From the NCBI RefSeq assembly GCF_002160895.1, contig NZ_NFLL01000023.1, forward strand, positions 1-44,516: 44,516 nucleotides of DNA, given 5' to 3'. Under the pieces are notes generated by a model that made no database searches, was not told where the DNA came from, and worked only from the letters and a program-made list of their open reading frames with translations. The DNA comes from Faecalibacterium sp. An122. GTDB lineage: Bacteria; Bacillota; Clostridia; Oscillospirales; Ruminococcaceae. Numbering within the stretch: position 1 is the first letter of the stretch; every line of letters starts with the position of its first letter. This document shows positions 11,716-20,138 of this stretch, piece after piece. Position numbers and translations under genes: made by a program.

Positions 11716-12216
11716 TCAGAGAACGGTGACGCACATCCGGGCCGTTTTGGTCGTCTCACCCAGCAGATCCATGTCCAGCTCGATGACGCAGGTCACCAGC
11801 AGGGACCGGCTGATGTTGCTGCCGGTCAGCACCGAGGAGGGCAGGTTCTTGATGGTGAGGACGGCGGTGCCGTCGTCCAGACTGCCCGACATCTCGCCGT
11901 CGTAGGAGATGTCCCCGATGGTCAGACCCGACAGATGGCCGTTGAAGACCACCGTCGAGACGGTCTGGATGGGCAGCTGGAGGGTGTAGGTGCCGTTGGA
12001 CTGGCGGACCAGGGTGGCTTCACGGTTGGCGTCCACGCCGTCGTTCACCACCGAGGGGTTCTCGGTGTCCTGCTCCCAGAAGGACACCGCCACCGGCAAT
12101 GTGGCGGTGACGCCGCCGGTGGGGCCGGTGGCCCCGGCCGTCAGGCCGCCCGCCAGAATCATTGCCAGGGCCAGCAGGGCTGCCCACAGCCGTTTATAAC
12201 AAAGAGTACAGGTCAT
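11716..12216 (-). CDS. Secreted protein of unknown function
   Basis: A 166-residue protein. It begins with a signal peptide: Lys/Arg at 8-9, a hydrophobic core from about 10 to 25, and a likely cleavage near AGA-TG. The mature part looks all-beta, with many alternating V/T/S/L stretches and YTLQLPIQTV followed by VFNGHLSGL. The general look recalls NEAT- or Ig-like surface domains, but I cannot assign a family. There is no LPxTG motif, lipobox or C-terminal anchor, so it is probably released. It has a strong promoter of its own (TTGACA-N17-TATCTT). Confidence 0.75.
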   Translation of the reverse strand: MTCTLCYKRLWAALLALAMILAGGLTAGATGPTGGVTATLPVAVSFWEQDTENPSVVNDGVDANREATLVRQSNGTYTLQLPIQTVSTVVFNGHLSGLTIGDISYDGEMSGSLDDGTAVLTIKNLPSSVLTGSNISRSLLVTCVIELDMDLLGETTKTARMCVTVL

Positions 12217-12282
12217 GTTCTAACATCCTTTCCTGAGGGGCGGCGCAGCAGCCTGTCGGACTGTGCAAACTGCCCCACTATC

Positions 12283-12311
12283 AAGATAGCACCCTTTCAA
12301 GGAATTGTCAA
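12283..12311 (-). promoter_or_regulatory. Promoter of the secreted-protein gene
   Basis: On the minus strand, TTGACA (12306-12311), 17 bases, then TATCTT (12283-12288). The -35 box is a perfect consensus. The leader is about 60 bases. Confidence 0.7.
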
Positions 12312-12370
12312 GAGCGCGTCAAATTCCGCGGCGCGGGGCCCGGGGCCTGCCGGGCCAAAACCGCGCAGGC

Positions 12371-12414
12371 AAAACAAAAAACGCCCTCCCAGGCCGCGGT
12401 GCCGGGGAGGGCGT
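12371..12414 (-). terminator. Terminator of the [FeFe]-hydrogenase gene
   Basis: ACGCCCTCCC (12381-12390) pairs with GGGAGGGCGT (12405-12414). On the minus strand it is followed by TTTTTGTTTT. Confidence 0.85.
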
Positions 12415-12447
12415 CTCATTTCATCCGTGATGGGGAAATTTCAAGGA

Positions 12448-13992
12448 TTATTCAAAGTTGGGGTCGTCCTTCAGCAGGTGGATGTTGGAGATGAAGGCGC
12501 TCTGCTCAGGATCGGTGAAGGGTGCGGAAGCCACATACTTGTTCAGCTGGACCGCAGTGCGGGTGGGATCGGCAATGGTGCCGGCGCCGCCGATGCAGCC
12601 GCCGGGGCAGCCCATGCCTTCCAGCAGGTAGCCGTTGTACTTGCCGGCCTTGGCCATCATCAGCATCTTCTTGCAGTCGGCCAGGCTCTGGGCGGAAGCA
12701 ATCTTGACTTCCTTGTCGGGGTACCACTCGTGGATCTTGTCGGCGACAGCCTTGGCCACGCCGCCCGACTGGGCAAAGCCGCGGCCTGCGGCCGAGCCGT
12801 AGTGCAGCTCCTCCTCGCCCTCGGGCAGAGAGGTAAAGTCGATGTCGCGGGCCTCCATGACGCCGGCCAGCTCCTCAAAGGTCAGCACGAAGTCCACGTC
12901 GCTGCGGACATGGCGGCGGGAAGCCTCCAGCTTCTTGGCGGCGCAGGGTCCGATGAAGCAGATGCGGGCCTCGGGATCGGCGGCCTTGATCATGCGGGCG
13001 GTGAAGACCATGGGGGTCATGGTCATGGAGATATTCTTGGCCATATCGGGGAACAGGGTCTTGGCCATCATGCTCCAGGCCGGGCAGCAGGAAGTAGCCA
13101 TGAAGTTCAGCTTGCCGGGGACCTCCTCCAGGAAGTCGTGGGCCTCGTCCACGGTGCACAGGTCGGCGCCGATGGCCACTTCCACCGTCTCACAGAAGCC
13201 AACCTGGGCCAGAGCGGCGCGCAGCTTGGGGGTGGTGTTCAGGGCGGGGAACTGGTTGACGAAGGCGGGGGCCACCAGGGCGTAGACGCGGTCGCCGCGG
13301 TTGAAGCTCTGGATCAGCTGATAAATCTGGCCCTTGTCGGCGATGGCGCCGAAGGGGCAGTTGACCAGGCACTGGCCGCAGGAGACGCAGCGGGAATAAT
13401 CGATCTCAGCACGGCCCAGGGCGTCCGAATGGATGGCGCCCATGCCGCAGGCCGACGAGCAGGGACGCTCGGTCTTGACGATGGCGTGGTAGGGGCAGAC
13501 GTCCACGCAGCGGCCGCACTTGATGCACTTGTCCTGATCGATGGTGGAGCGGCCCGACTCCCAGACGATGGCGCCCTTGGGGCACACTTCCATACAGGGA
13601 TGGGCCAGGCAGCCCTGGCACAGGTCCGAGACCTTGACCATCTTTTCGGGGCAGCGGTTGCAGGCGAACTTGATGACGTTGATCAGCGGGGGATCATAGT
13701 ACTTGTCCGCAATGTTGGCGTCCTCCAGCCCCGAGACGACGCTGTTGTGCTCGTCCATGCGGCGGGTGGGCAGGCCGATGGCCAGACGGACGCGCTCCTC
13801 GACGATGGCGCGCTCGAGGAAGATATCCTTGCGCAGTTTGCCCTCTTCGCCGGGGATGATGGTGTAGGGGATCTTGCGCATCATGTGGTTGGCCTGTTCG
13901 CCCTTGACGTTGGCATAGGCCATCCGGGCGACTTCGGTGAATACCGCCCGCCGGATCTGGATGACGGTGGTATTGATGCCTCTGAAGCTCAT
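12448..13992 (-). CDS. Monomeric [FeFe]-hydrogenase, group B-like
   Basis: A 514-residue iron-sulfur protein. An N-terminal region (about 111-215) carries several four-Cys clusters (CIKCGRCVDVC, CVSCGQCLVNC and an upstream set including CQGC..PCMEVC). The H-cluster domain follows, with L1 TSCCPAW (300-306), L2 GPCAAKKLE (348-356) and L3 EGMGCPGGC (458-466). These carry the Cys ligands of the catalytic H-cluster, so the enzyme should be active once matured by HydEFG (not in this window). L2 has GPC where group A enzymes have MPC, which points to group B. It likely evolves or oxidises H2 with ferredoxin during fermentation. AAGGAG precedes the ATG. It appears monocistronic. Confidence 0.93.
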   Translation of the reverse strand: MSFRGINTTVIQIRRAVFTEVARMAYANVKGEQANHMMRKIPYTIIPGEEGKLRKDIFLERAIVEERVRLAIGLPTRRMDEHNSVVSGLEDANIADKYYDPPLINVIKFACNRCPEKMVKVSDLCQGCLAHPCMEVCPKGAIVWESGRSTIDQDKCIKCGRCVDVCPYHAIVKTERPCSSACGMGAIHSDALGRAEIDYSRCVSCGQCLVNCPFGAIADKGQIYQLIQSFNRGDRVYALVAPAFVNQFPALNTTPKLRAALAQVGFCETVEVAIGADLCTVDEAHDFLEEVPGKLNFMATSCCPAWSMMAKTLFPDMAKNISMTMTPMVFTARMIKAADPEARICFIGPCAAKKLEASRRHVRSDVDFVLTFEELAGVMEARDIDFTSLPEGEEELHYGSAAGRGFAQSGGVAKAVADKIHEWYPDKEVKIASAQSLADCKKMLMMAKAGKYNGYLLEGMGCPGGCIGGAGTIADPTRTAVQLNKYVASAPFTDPEQSAFISNIHLLKDDPNFE

Positions 13993-14110
13993 TCCAAACT
14001 CTCCTTTGCTTTGCAGAAAAAACCTGGCTCACGCAGTGAAATCTGTGCCATGGGTTTGCCGGCGCAGAGGTACAGAAGACCGGTCTGTCTGCGCCGTTTC
14101 ATACGATTTT

Positions 14111-14139
14111 ATTCTAACACATTTTGTCCGCCTTGAAAA
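14111..14139 (-). promoter_or_regulatory. Promoter of the hydrogenase gene
   Basis: On the minus strand, TTTTCA (14134-14139), 17 bases, then TAGAAT (14111-14116). The boxes are moderate matches. The leader is about 110 bases. Confidence 0.45.
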
Positions 14140-14183
14140 GGGCAGAAGCGAAAAAAGCGTCAAGAAAATAACAAACACCCTGC

Positions 14184-14223
14184 AAAAAAGTCCGGGCCGC
14201 CGCATTCGGGCGGCAGTCCGGAC
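14184..14223 (-). terminator. Terminator of mtaB
   Basis: GTCCGG...GCCGCC pairs with GGCGGC...GGAC. On the minus strand it is followed by six T residues. Confidence 0.8.
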
Positions 14224-14258
14224 AAAAATCAGGGGGTGCAGGCGCCCCGGCGGGGCGC

Positions 14259-15566
14259 TCAGGTTTTCTTTTCCAGGAAGGCGGCGGACACCCGGGCGCC
14301 GTCGAAGCGGCCCAGCCGCACCCGCACGATGTCGCCCGAGGCGCAGCCCGGGGCCGACACCGACACCGGCACATACAGCCGGGTGTAGCCGGTGAACACG
14401 GTGGCCGAGACGGGGGTTTCCAGCAGGACTTCGTCCTCGGTGCCCTCCAGGTCGGCCAGGACCCGGAGGCTCACCTCCTCGGCCCGCAGGTGCATGGCCC
14501 GGCTGCGGCGCTGTTTTTCCCGCTCGTGGATCTGGTCGGGGAAGCTGAAGGCCGGGGTCCCCTCCCGGCGGGAGTAGGGGAATACATGGACCCGCAGGAA
14601 GCCCACTTCCTCCAGGAACGCGCAGCTGGCCTCAAAGTCGGCCTCGGTCTCCCCGGGGAAGCCGCAGATGCAGTCGGTGGTGAAGCTGACCCGCCGGCCG
14701 GCGTAGGCCTGGCGGATGCGGCGGACAATGTCCAGATACTGGGCGGTGGTGTAGGGGCGGCGCATCCGGCGCAGGGTGCTGTCGCAGCCGCTCTGGAGGC
14801 TCAGATGGAACTGGGGGCAGAGCTTGTCCACCGCCGCCAGACGGCGGATGCCCTCGTCGGTGAGCATGTCGGGGTCCAGGCTGCCCAGACGAATCCGGTC
14901 GATGCCCTCCACCTGGGCGCAGTGCTCGATCAGCTCATAGAGATTGGTGCCGGTGTCGGTGCCGTAGCTGGGCAGGGAGATGGCGCTGAGGACCACTTCC
15001 CGGTAGCCGGCGGCGGCCAGCTGGCCCAGCTCGGCCAGGATGCTGGATTCGGACCGGCTGCGGACCGGGCCCCGGGCCTTGGGGATGATGCAGTAGGCGC
15101 ACTGGCGGTTGCAGCCGTCCTCCACCTTGATGAAGGCGCGGGTGTGGGTCTCGAACCGGTCCACCGGCATCTCCTCAAAGGACTCGCCCCGGACATGGGG
15201 CTGGATGGCCACAATCCGCTCGTGGCCGTCCAGCAGTTTCTGGACGTTGTCCAGGATGGCGCGGCGGTCGGTGTTGCCGCAGACCAGGTCGGCCTCCATC
15301 AGCTGGGCGGCAGCCTCGGGGAAGGCCTGGGGATAGCAGCCGGTCAGGACGGTGACGGCGCCGGGATTTTTCCGCTTGGCCTGACGCAGCCATTTGCGGC
15401 TTTTCTGGTCGCCGAAGTTGGTGACGGTACAGCTGTTTACAATATAGACGTCGGCGGGCTCGCCGTCCGGCACCACGGTAAAGCCGTTGCGCTCGAACAG
15501 CTGTTCCAGGGCCTCGGTCTCGTTCAGATTGACCTTGCAGCCAAGGGTATAAAAACAAACGCGCAT
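14259..15566 (-). CDS. mtaB: tRNA t6A37 methylthiotransferase MtaB
   Basis: A 435-residue radical SAM methylthiotransferase that converts t6A37 to ms2t6A37 in ANN-decoding tRNAs. The N-terminal UPF0004 domain has its three cluster cysteines at 10 (LGCKVN), 46 (NSCTVTN) and 77 (TGCYPQ). The radical SAM triad CNRQCAYC is at 152-159. A TRAM domain forms the C-terminus (about 375-435). The start at 15566 is supported by AAAGGA upstream and by MRVCFYTLGCKVN. The open frame continues upstream without homology. It is transcribed alone from a promoter in the shared intergenic region with the carboxypeptidase gene. Confidence 0.95.
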   Translation of the reverse strand: MRVCFYTLGCKVNLNETEALEQLFERNGFTVVPDGEPADVYIVNSCTVTNFGDQKSRKWLRQAKRKNPGAVTVLTGCYPQAFPEAAAQLMEADLVCGNTDRRAILDNVQKLLDGHERIVAIQPHVRGESFEEMPVDRFETHTRAFIKVEDGCNRQCAYCIIPKARGPVRSRSESSILAELGQLAAAGYREVVLSAISLPSYGTDTGTNLYELIEHCAQVEGIDRIRLGSLDPDMLTDEGIRRLAAVDKLCPQFHLSLQSGCDSTLRRMRRPYTTAQYLDIVRRIRQAYAGRRVSFTTDCICGFPGETEADFEASCAFLEEVGFLRVHVFPYSRREGTPAFSFPDQIHEREKQRRSRAMHLRAEEVSLRVLADLEGTEDEVLLETPVSATVFTGYTRLYVPVSVSAPGCASGDIVRVRLGRFDGARVSAAFLEKKT

Positions 15567-15655
15567 GGAAGTTCCTTTCCTGTCTGGGCGCCCCGCGGCC
15601 CGGGCTGAACCGCAGGGAAACAGCGGGGGAAAGGCGGGGCGATGGTGTGTTTTTG

Positions 15656-15684
15656 AGTATATCGAATCAAAGCGAAAAACGCAA
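15656..15684 (-). promoter_or_regulatory. Promoter of mtaB
   Basis: On the minus strand, TTGCGT (15679-15684), 17 bases, then TATACT (15656-15661). The leader is about 85 bases. Confidence 0.55.
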
Positions 15685-15815
15685 GATGTAATCCTGCCGG
15701 ACTGCCCGGGTCGGCGGCTGCATAAAATCACACTGGAGTGGTTGCGGGAAGCGGCGTCTGCCCGGGCCGTCCGGATACCGCCGCAGGCGCGGCCTAGAGG
15801 GATGGAGGCAAGAGA

Positions 15816-17015
15816 ATGGTTCGTAGGAGTTTGGCTCTCAGTTGCGCGGCGGCGCTTTGTCTGTGGCTGGTGATGATGGCCTTTGCGCCGGCGGCGCAGG
15901 CCGCCGGGGAGGAGCCCGCCGCGGTGGAAACGGCGGTGGAGGCGCAGGCGGCGTCCCTTTCGCTGCCCTGCCGGACGGCCATCCTGATCGACCAGGACAC
16001 CGGCACGGTGCTGTATGAGAAAAACGCCGACCAGCGGGTGCACATTGCCTCCATCACCAAGGTGATGACCCTGCTGCTGATCTTTGAGGCGGTGCGGGCC
16101 GGCAAATTCACCATGGACACCCTGGTGCCGGTGAGCAACCATGCCGCCAGCATGGGGGGCAGCCAGGTCTGGCTGGAGCCGGGGGAGCAGTTCACCCTGG
16201 ACGAGATGCTGCGGGCCATCTGCGTGTCCAGCGCCAACGACGCGGCGGTGGCGGTGGCCGAGCTGGTGGGGGGCAGCGAGGAGGCCTTTGTGGCCATGAT
16301 GAACGCCAAGGCCGCCGAGCTGGGGATGACCGACACCACCTTTAAGAATGCCTGCGGCCTGGACACCGAGGGCCATCTGTCCACCGCCCGGAATGTGGCC
16401 ATCATGAGCCGCACCATCCTGACCCAGTACCCCGAGGTGCTCCACTACAGCGGCATCTGGACCGACTCGCTGCGGAACGGCCAGACCATGCTGGTGAACA
16501 CCAACAAGCTGCTGCGCCGCTACGACGGCATCACCGGCCTCAAGACCGGCACCACCGGCGGGGCGGGGGTGTGCATTTCGGCGTCGGCCACCCGCAACGG
16601 CCTGAATCTGATTGCGGTGGTGCTGGGGTCCAGCTCCAGCGCCGAGCGGTTCGAGGCGGCCACCAAGCTGCTGGACTACGGTTTCGCCAACTATGAGGCC
16701 GCCGTCCTGCCCGACCTGTCCGGCCGGCCCCTGTATCTGACGGTGACCGGCAGCGCCGACACCGAGATTCCCCTGGATTATTCCGCCCTGCCCGACCGGC
16801 TGCTGGTGCCCAGCGGCGGCGGCGCGTCCCTGGCGGCCGAGATCAGCCTGCCCGACAGCTGCGCCGCCCCGGTGAGCCTGGGGGATGAGGTGGGCGCCGT
16901 CACCGTCACCAGCAACGGGGAGACGGTGGGCTCCTGGCCCATCCGTGCCGCTGCCGGCGCCGCCGAGATGGACTTTGACGCCGCCGTCCGCCTGATGCTG
17001 GAAAGCCTGTTCTGA
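15816..17015 (+). CDS. D-alanyl-D-alanine carboxypeptidase (DacF/PBP5-like)
   Basis: A 399-residue penicillin-binding protein that trims the terminal D-Ala from peptidoglycan stem peptides outside the membrane. The signal peptide ends near AQA-A (about residue 29). The active-site motifs are SITK (Ser79-Lys82), SAN (Ser139-Asn141) and KTG (243-245). A C-terminal beta-rich PBP5_C-like domain follows, ending in a short helix (about 385-399) that may associate with the membrane. GGAGG lies 8 bases before the ATG. A terminator follows at once, so it is monocistronic. It could be a vegetative (DacA-like) or sporulation-type (DacF-like) enzyme, which sequence alone does not settle. Confidence 0.93.
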   Translation: MVRRSLALSCAAALCLWLVMMAFAPAAQAAGEEPAAVETAVEAQAASLSLPCRTAILIDQDTGTVLYEKNADQRVHIASITKVMTLLLIFEAVRAGKFTMDTLVPVSNHAASMGGSQVWLEPGEQFTLDEMLRAICVSSANDAAVAVAELVGGSEEAFVAMMNAKAAELGMTDTTFKNACGLDTEGHLSTARNVAIMSRTILTQYPEVLHYSGIWTDSLRNGQTMLVNTNKLLRRYDGITGLKTGTTGGAGVCISASATRNGLNLIAVVLGSSSSAERFEAATKLLDYGFANYEAAVLPDLSGRPLYLTVTGSADTEIPLDYSALPDRLLVPSGGGASLAAEISLPDSCAAPVSLGDEVGAVTVTSNGETVGSWPIRAAAGAAEMDFDAAVRLMLESLF

Positions 17016-17026
17016 CGCTGGAGCCT

Positions 17027-17071
17027 CAGCGCCCTCCCGACCCCGGACCGGGCCGGGACGGGCGCTGTTTT
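17027..17071 (+). terminator. Terminator of the D,D-carboxypeptidase gene
   Basis: CAGCGCCC (17027-17034) pairs with GGGCGCTG (17060-17067), with inner CCCG/CGGG pairing, then TTTT. The rest of the 346-base gap to pgi holds an AT-rich stretch (17100-17220) with no gene that I can see, then the pgi promoter. Confidence 0.75.
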
Positions 17072-17232
17072 GGCCCCGGGGGCCGGGGCCGGCGGCGCTT
17101 AAAACAGGACCAAAAGCTAATATTTTCCCGAACGGTTTCACGATTTTGCAGTTTGACGCGAAAATTAACAGAATTTACAACAGACCCCAGAGGGCCCTTG
17201 TTAAAATTGTATGAATCCCGGGGATTTTGGCC

Positions 17233-17261
17233 TTGACTTTATCGGGGCGGGACGGTACACT
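17233..17261 (+). promoter_or_regulatory. Promoter of pgi
   Basis: TTGACT (17233-17238), 17 bases, then TACACT (17256-17261). The leader is about 95 bases. Confidence 0.65.
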
Positions 17262-17361
17262 TAGAGAAAGAATCTCGTCGCCGCCGGCGGCAGGGGCCTG
17301 TGTCCCCGCTGCCCGCAGCGCGGAACCATACAAGGAAGGAACAGTTTGGAGGCCTAGAATC

Positions 17362-18693
17362 ATGAGCGTTTCGTTTAACACCAAGCACCTTTCTCCGTTC
17401 ATCAACAAAGATGAGTTTGCAGCGATCTATCCCCAGGTGGCGGCGGCCCATCAGAGCCTGGAGGCCAAGAACGGCCCCGGCAGCGATTTCCTGGGCTGGA
17501 TGTATCTGCCCCGCGACTATGATAAGGAAGAGTTCAGCCGCATCCAGGCTGCGGCCGAGAAGATCCGCAGCGACTCGGATGTGCTGGTGGTGGCCGGCAT
17601 CGGCGGCAGCTATCTGGGCGCACGCGCCGTGGTTGAGGCCGTCAAGGGCGTCTACCACAACGAGCTGGAGCCGGGCCTGAAGGTCTACTTCTGCGGCAAC
17701 AGCATCAGCCCCACCGCCCTGAACGACATCATTGCTCTGTGCAAGGGCAAGCGCTTCTCCATCAATGTCATCTCCAAGTCGGGCACCACCACCGAGACCA
17801 GCCTCGCCTTCCGCGTGCTGCGCAAGCTGCTGGAGGACCAGGTGGGCGTGGAGGAAGCCAACAAGCGGATCTACGCCACCACCGACCGGGCCAAGGGCAC
17901 CCTCAAGCAGCTGGCGGACAGCCAGGGCTGGCCCACCTTCGTCGTTCCCGATGACGTGGGCGGCCGCTACTCGGTGCTGTCGGCTGTGGGCCTGCTGCCC
18001 ATCGCCGCCGCCGGCATCGACATCGCCGAGCTGATGAAGGGCGCTGCCGACGCCATGGAGCGGTTCTCGGTCCTCAGCCCCGACAACGACGCTTACCGCT
18101 ACGCCGCAGCCCGCAACATCCTCAACCGCAAGGGCAAACAGATCGAGATCCTGGAGTGCTACGAGCCCAACTTCGCCCTGATGAACGAGTGGTACAAGCA
18201 GCTGTTCGGCGAGAGCGAGGGCAAGGACAACAAGGGCCTGTTCCCCGCCAGCTGCATCTTCTCCACCGACCTGCATTCCATGGGCCAGTTCATCCAGGAA
18301 GGCACCCGGAACATGTTCGAGACCATCGTCAACGTCAAGACCCCCGCCCAGGACCTCTACATTGAGGAGCTGGAGGGCAACTTCGACGGTCTGAACTTCC
18401 TGGCCAACCAGAACATGAGCGTGGTCAACCGCAAGGCCATGGAGGGCACCATCCTGGCGCACACCGACGGCGGCGTGCCCCAGCTGCTCATCGATGTGGA
18501 CGACCTGTCGGCCTACAACGTTGGTTACCTGATCTACTTCTTCTGGCGTGCCTGCGCATGCAGCGGCTACCTGCTGGGCGTCAACCCCTTCAACCAGCCG
18601 GGCGTCGAGAGCTACAAGAAGAATATGTTCGCACTGCTGGGCAAGCCCGGCTACGAGAGTCTGACCGCAGAGCTGGAGGCCAAGCTCCAGTAA
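17362..18693 (+). CDS. pgi: Glucose-6-phosphate isomerase
   Basis: A 443-residue enzyme of the Bacillus-type length class that interconverts glucose 6-phosphate and fructose 6-phosphate. The sugar-phosphate-binding SIS fold shows as [10 protein letters not shown] and [10 protein letters not shown]. Catalytic and signature segments include [14 protein letters not shown] and [10 protein letters not shown]. The ATG at 17362 has TTGGAGG 9 bases upstream and starts the homology, so the longer upstream frame is rejected. It is probably co-transcribed with the small P-loop gene 52 bases downstream, as no terminator separates them. Confidence 0.97.
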   Translation: MSVSFNTKHLSPFINKDEFAAIYPQVAAAHQSLEAKNGPGSDFLGWMYLPRDYDKEEFSRIQAAAEKIRSDSDVLVVAGIGGSYLGARAVVEAVKGVYHNELEPGLKVYFCGNSISPTALNDIIALCKGKRFSINVISKSGTTTETSLAFRVLRKLLEDQVGVEEANKRIYATTDRAKGTLKQLADSQGWPTFVVPDDVGGRYSVLSAVGLLPIAAAGIDIAELMKGAADAMERFSVLSPDNDAYRYAAARNILNRKGKQIEILECYEPNFALMNEWYKQLFGESEGKDNKGLFPASCIFSTDLHSMGQFIQEGTRNMFETIVNVKTPAQDLYIEELEGNFDGLNFLANQNMSVVNRKAMEGTILAHTDGGVPQLLIDVDDLSAYNVGYLIYFFWRACACSGYLLGVNPFNQPGVESYKKNMFALLGKPGYESLTAELEAKLQ

Positions 18694-18745
18694 TCGCACA
18701 GGAATCCTGCGCCGCAAGGCGTGGAAAATACAGGAGGCAATGACT

Positions 18746-19150
18746 ATGATTAGACTGATTGTTGGCACCAAGGGTTCGGGAAAGACCAAGGCTATGATCG
18801 ACATGATTAACGAGTCGGTCCGTACCAGCAAGGGCAACGTCGTCGTGGTGGAGAAGGGCATGAAGCTCACCTACGATATCGCATCGGCAGCCCGCCTCAT
18901 CGACCTCGAAGAGTACAAGATCCAGGGCGGCGAGATGCTGTATGGCTTCGTCGCAGGCCTGATGGCCAGCAACTATGATATCACCGATGTCTACATCGAC
19001 GGCATCCTGAAGGTCCTCGATCACGACATCAACCGTCTGGGCGTGGTTCTGGACGAGATGGCCGCCATCGCCGGCGACACCGTCCGCGTGACCGTCACCG
19101 TCAGCGCCGACGAGTCCATGCTGCCCCACAACGTCAAGAAGTACCTGTAA
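18746..19150 (+). CDS. Small P-loop NTP-binding protein of unknown role
   Basis: A 134-residue protein with a perfect Walker A motif, GTKGSGKT (residues 7-14), and a Walker B-like VYIDG (82-86). That is a compact nucleotide-binding fold with no further domain. The start at 18746 is preferred over an in-frame ATG six bases earlier, because AGGAGG is 8 bases from it and only 2 from the other. It follows pgi by 52 bases in the same direction with matching GC-rich codon use. I cannot assign a function. The N-terminal look resembles a minimal Zot/PilT-like ATPase core, which is a weak clue. Confidence 0.8.
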   Translation: MIRLIVGTKGSGKTKAMIDMINESVRTSKGNVVVVEKGMKLTYDIASAARLIDLEEYKIQGGEMLYGFVAGLMASNYDITDVYIDGILKVLDHDINRLGVVLDEMAAIAGDTVRVTVTVSADESMLPHNVKKYL

Positions 19151-19164
19151 AAGGTCTCGGACGG

Positions 19165-19249
19165 TTTCATTCTGAAAAATTTCGGACAGGCCGGTGTGCT
19201 CAGGGCGCGCCGGCCTTGCCCGGTCCCGGCACAAAAGAATGAAATTTTT
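19165..19249 (+). terminator. Possible terminator after the P-loop gene
   Basis: An outer stem TTTCATTC (19165-19172) pairs with GAATGAAA (19237-19244), followed by TTTTT. Inside it is a GGCCGG/CCGGCC stem. The long span makes it less certain. Confidence 0.5.
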
Positions 19250-19272
19250 CCCATTTGTGCGCAATTTGGGGC

Positions 19273-19301
19273 TTGACACAGGCCCCCTTTGGCGCTATAC
19301 T
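19273..19301 (+). promoter_or_regulatory. Strong promoter of yceD-rpmF
   Basis: TTGACA (19273-19278), 17 bases, then TATACT (19296-19301). This is a near-perfect sigma-A consensus with a leader of only about 20 bases before the ATG at 19329. Confidence 0.8.
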
Positions 19302-19328
19302 TACAAGGCAGCTTTTTAGAGGTGTACT

Positions 19329-19826
19329 ATGCAATTTGACCTAAGAAGGTTCATCGCATCCGGCCGCGCCAGACAGGAGCAGACTTTTGACTGCGACCTG
19401 ACGGGGCGTGATTTTGCCGGGTCCCGCATCGAGGCGCCTGTGGCCGCCCGCTTTGCAGCGGAGGCCGACGGGGACGAAGTGCGGATGACTTTGCAGGCAA
19501 GCGCATCGGTGCATGGCGAATGCGCACGCTGTCTCGACCCTGTCCAGCTTGAGGTACAGGTGGATGCGGGCTGGACGGCGCGGGAGCGCGACCTGGACAA
19601 CCCGGATTTTGAGCTGCCCGTCAACGAGGCGGGCTGCATCGATCTGGACGACTGGCTCTACCAGGAGTTTTTGTTCCAGGTCCCCACGGTCCTGTTGTGC
19701 AGTGCCGACTGCCCGGGGCTGTGTCCCCAATGCGGGCGCAAACGTCCCTGCTCCTGCCCGGCTGCGCCGGAACAAAGCGCACAGCCGGATGCGAGGCTGA
19801 GCGTACTGAAATCACTGCTGAATTGA
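19329..19826 (+). CDS. yceD: YceD/DUF177 family protein (23S rRNA accumulation)
   Basis: A 165-residue DUF177 protein. Family markers are the CARCLDP motif (Cys65, Cys68) in the middle and a Cys-rich C-terminal segment with CPGLCPQCG, which may hold zinc. YceD homologues are linked to 23S rRNA accumulation and nearly always precede rpmF, as here (25 bases before L32). A strong promoter stands directly upstream. Only a weak AGAGG-like ribosome site is seen before the ATG. Confidence 0.9.
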   Translation: MQFDLRRFIASGRARQEQTFDCDLTGRDFAGSRIEAPVAARFAAEADGDEVRMTLQASASVHGECARCLDPVQLEVQVDAGWTARERDLDNPDFELPVNEAGCIDLDDWLYQEFLFQVPTVLLCSADCPGLCPQCGRKRPCSCPAAPEQSAQPDARLSVLKSLLN

Positions 19827-19851
19827 TATTCCATCCAAGGAGGTGCAAACT

Positions 19852-20031
19852 ATGGCAGTACCCAAGAGACATCTTTCCAAGGCCCGCCGCGATAAGCGTC
19901 GCAGCAACGTCTGGAAGCTGGAGGCCCCCACGCTGGTGAAGTGCAGCAACTGCGGCTCTTTCAAGCTCCCCCACCAGGCCTGCGGCAACTGCGGCTACTA
20001 CAAGGGCGAGGAAGTCATCAAGAAGGGCTGA
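19852..20031 (+). CDS. rpmF: Ribosomal protein bL32 (zinc-binding form)
   Basis: A 59-residue L32 of the large subunit. The start MAVPKRHLSKARRDKRRSN is typical, and two CxxC pairs (Cys31/34 and Cys44/47) form the zinc ribbon of the C+ form. AAGGAGG is 9 bases before the ATG at 19852. Cotranscribed with yceD. A hairpin follows that could attenuate transcription into the DUF512 gene. Confidence 0.97.
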   Translation: MAVPKRHLSKARRDKRRSNVWKLEAPTLVKCSNCGSFKLPHQACGNCGYYKGEEVIKKG

Positions 20032-20067
20032 TTTGCATTTTACTTGGTGGCATCATGGATGTATGAC

Positions 20068-20108
20068 AGAAGGGGAGGGCGTGCCGCGCCTTCCCCTTCT
20101 TCGCGTTT
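20068..20108 (+). terminator. Hairpin after rpmF, possible partial terminator
   Basis: AGAAGGGGA (20068-20076) pairs with TCCCCTTCT (20092-20100), with inner GGCG/CGCC, then TCGCGTTTT. The T run is poor, so it may attenuate rather than end transcription, letting a highly expressed L32 gene precede less expressed genes. Confidence 0.5.
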
Positions 20109-20138
20109 TGAGACGCATTGCGAAAGGAGGCGGCGCCT

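Noticed and set aside
11935-14136. A 733-codon plus-strand open frame opposite the hydrogenase
   Set aside because: It is a shadow of the hydrogenase gene and crosses that gene's promoter and terminator.
14259-17141. Extension of mtaB by more than 500 codons upstream on the minus strand
   Set aside because: The extension reads opposite the D,D-carboxypeptidase gene. MtaB homology and a ribosome site begin at 15566.
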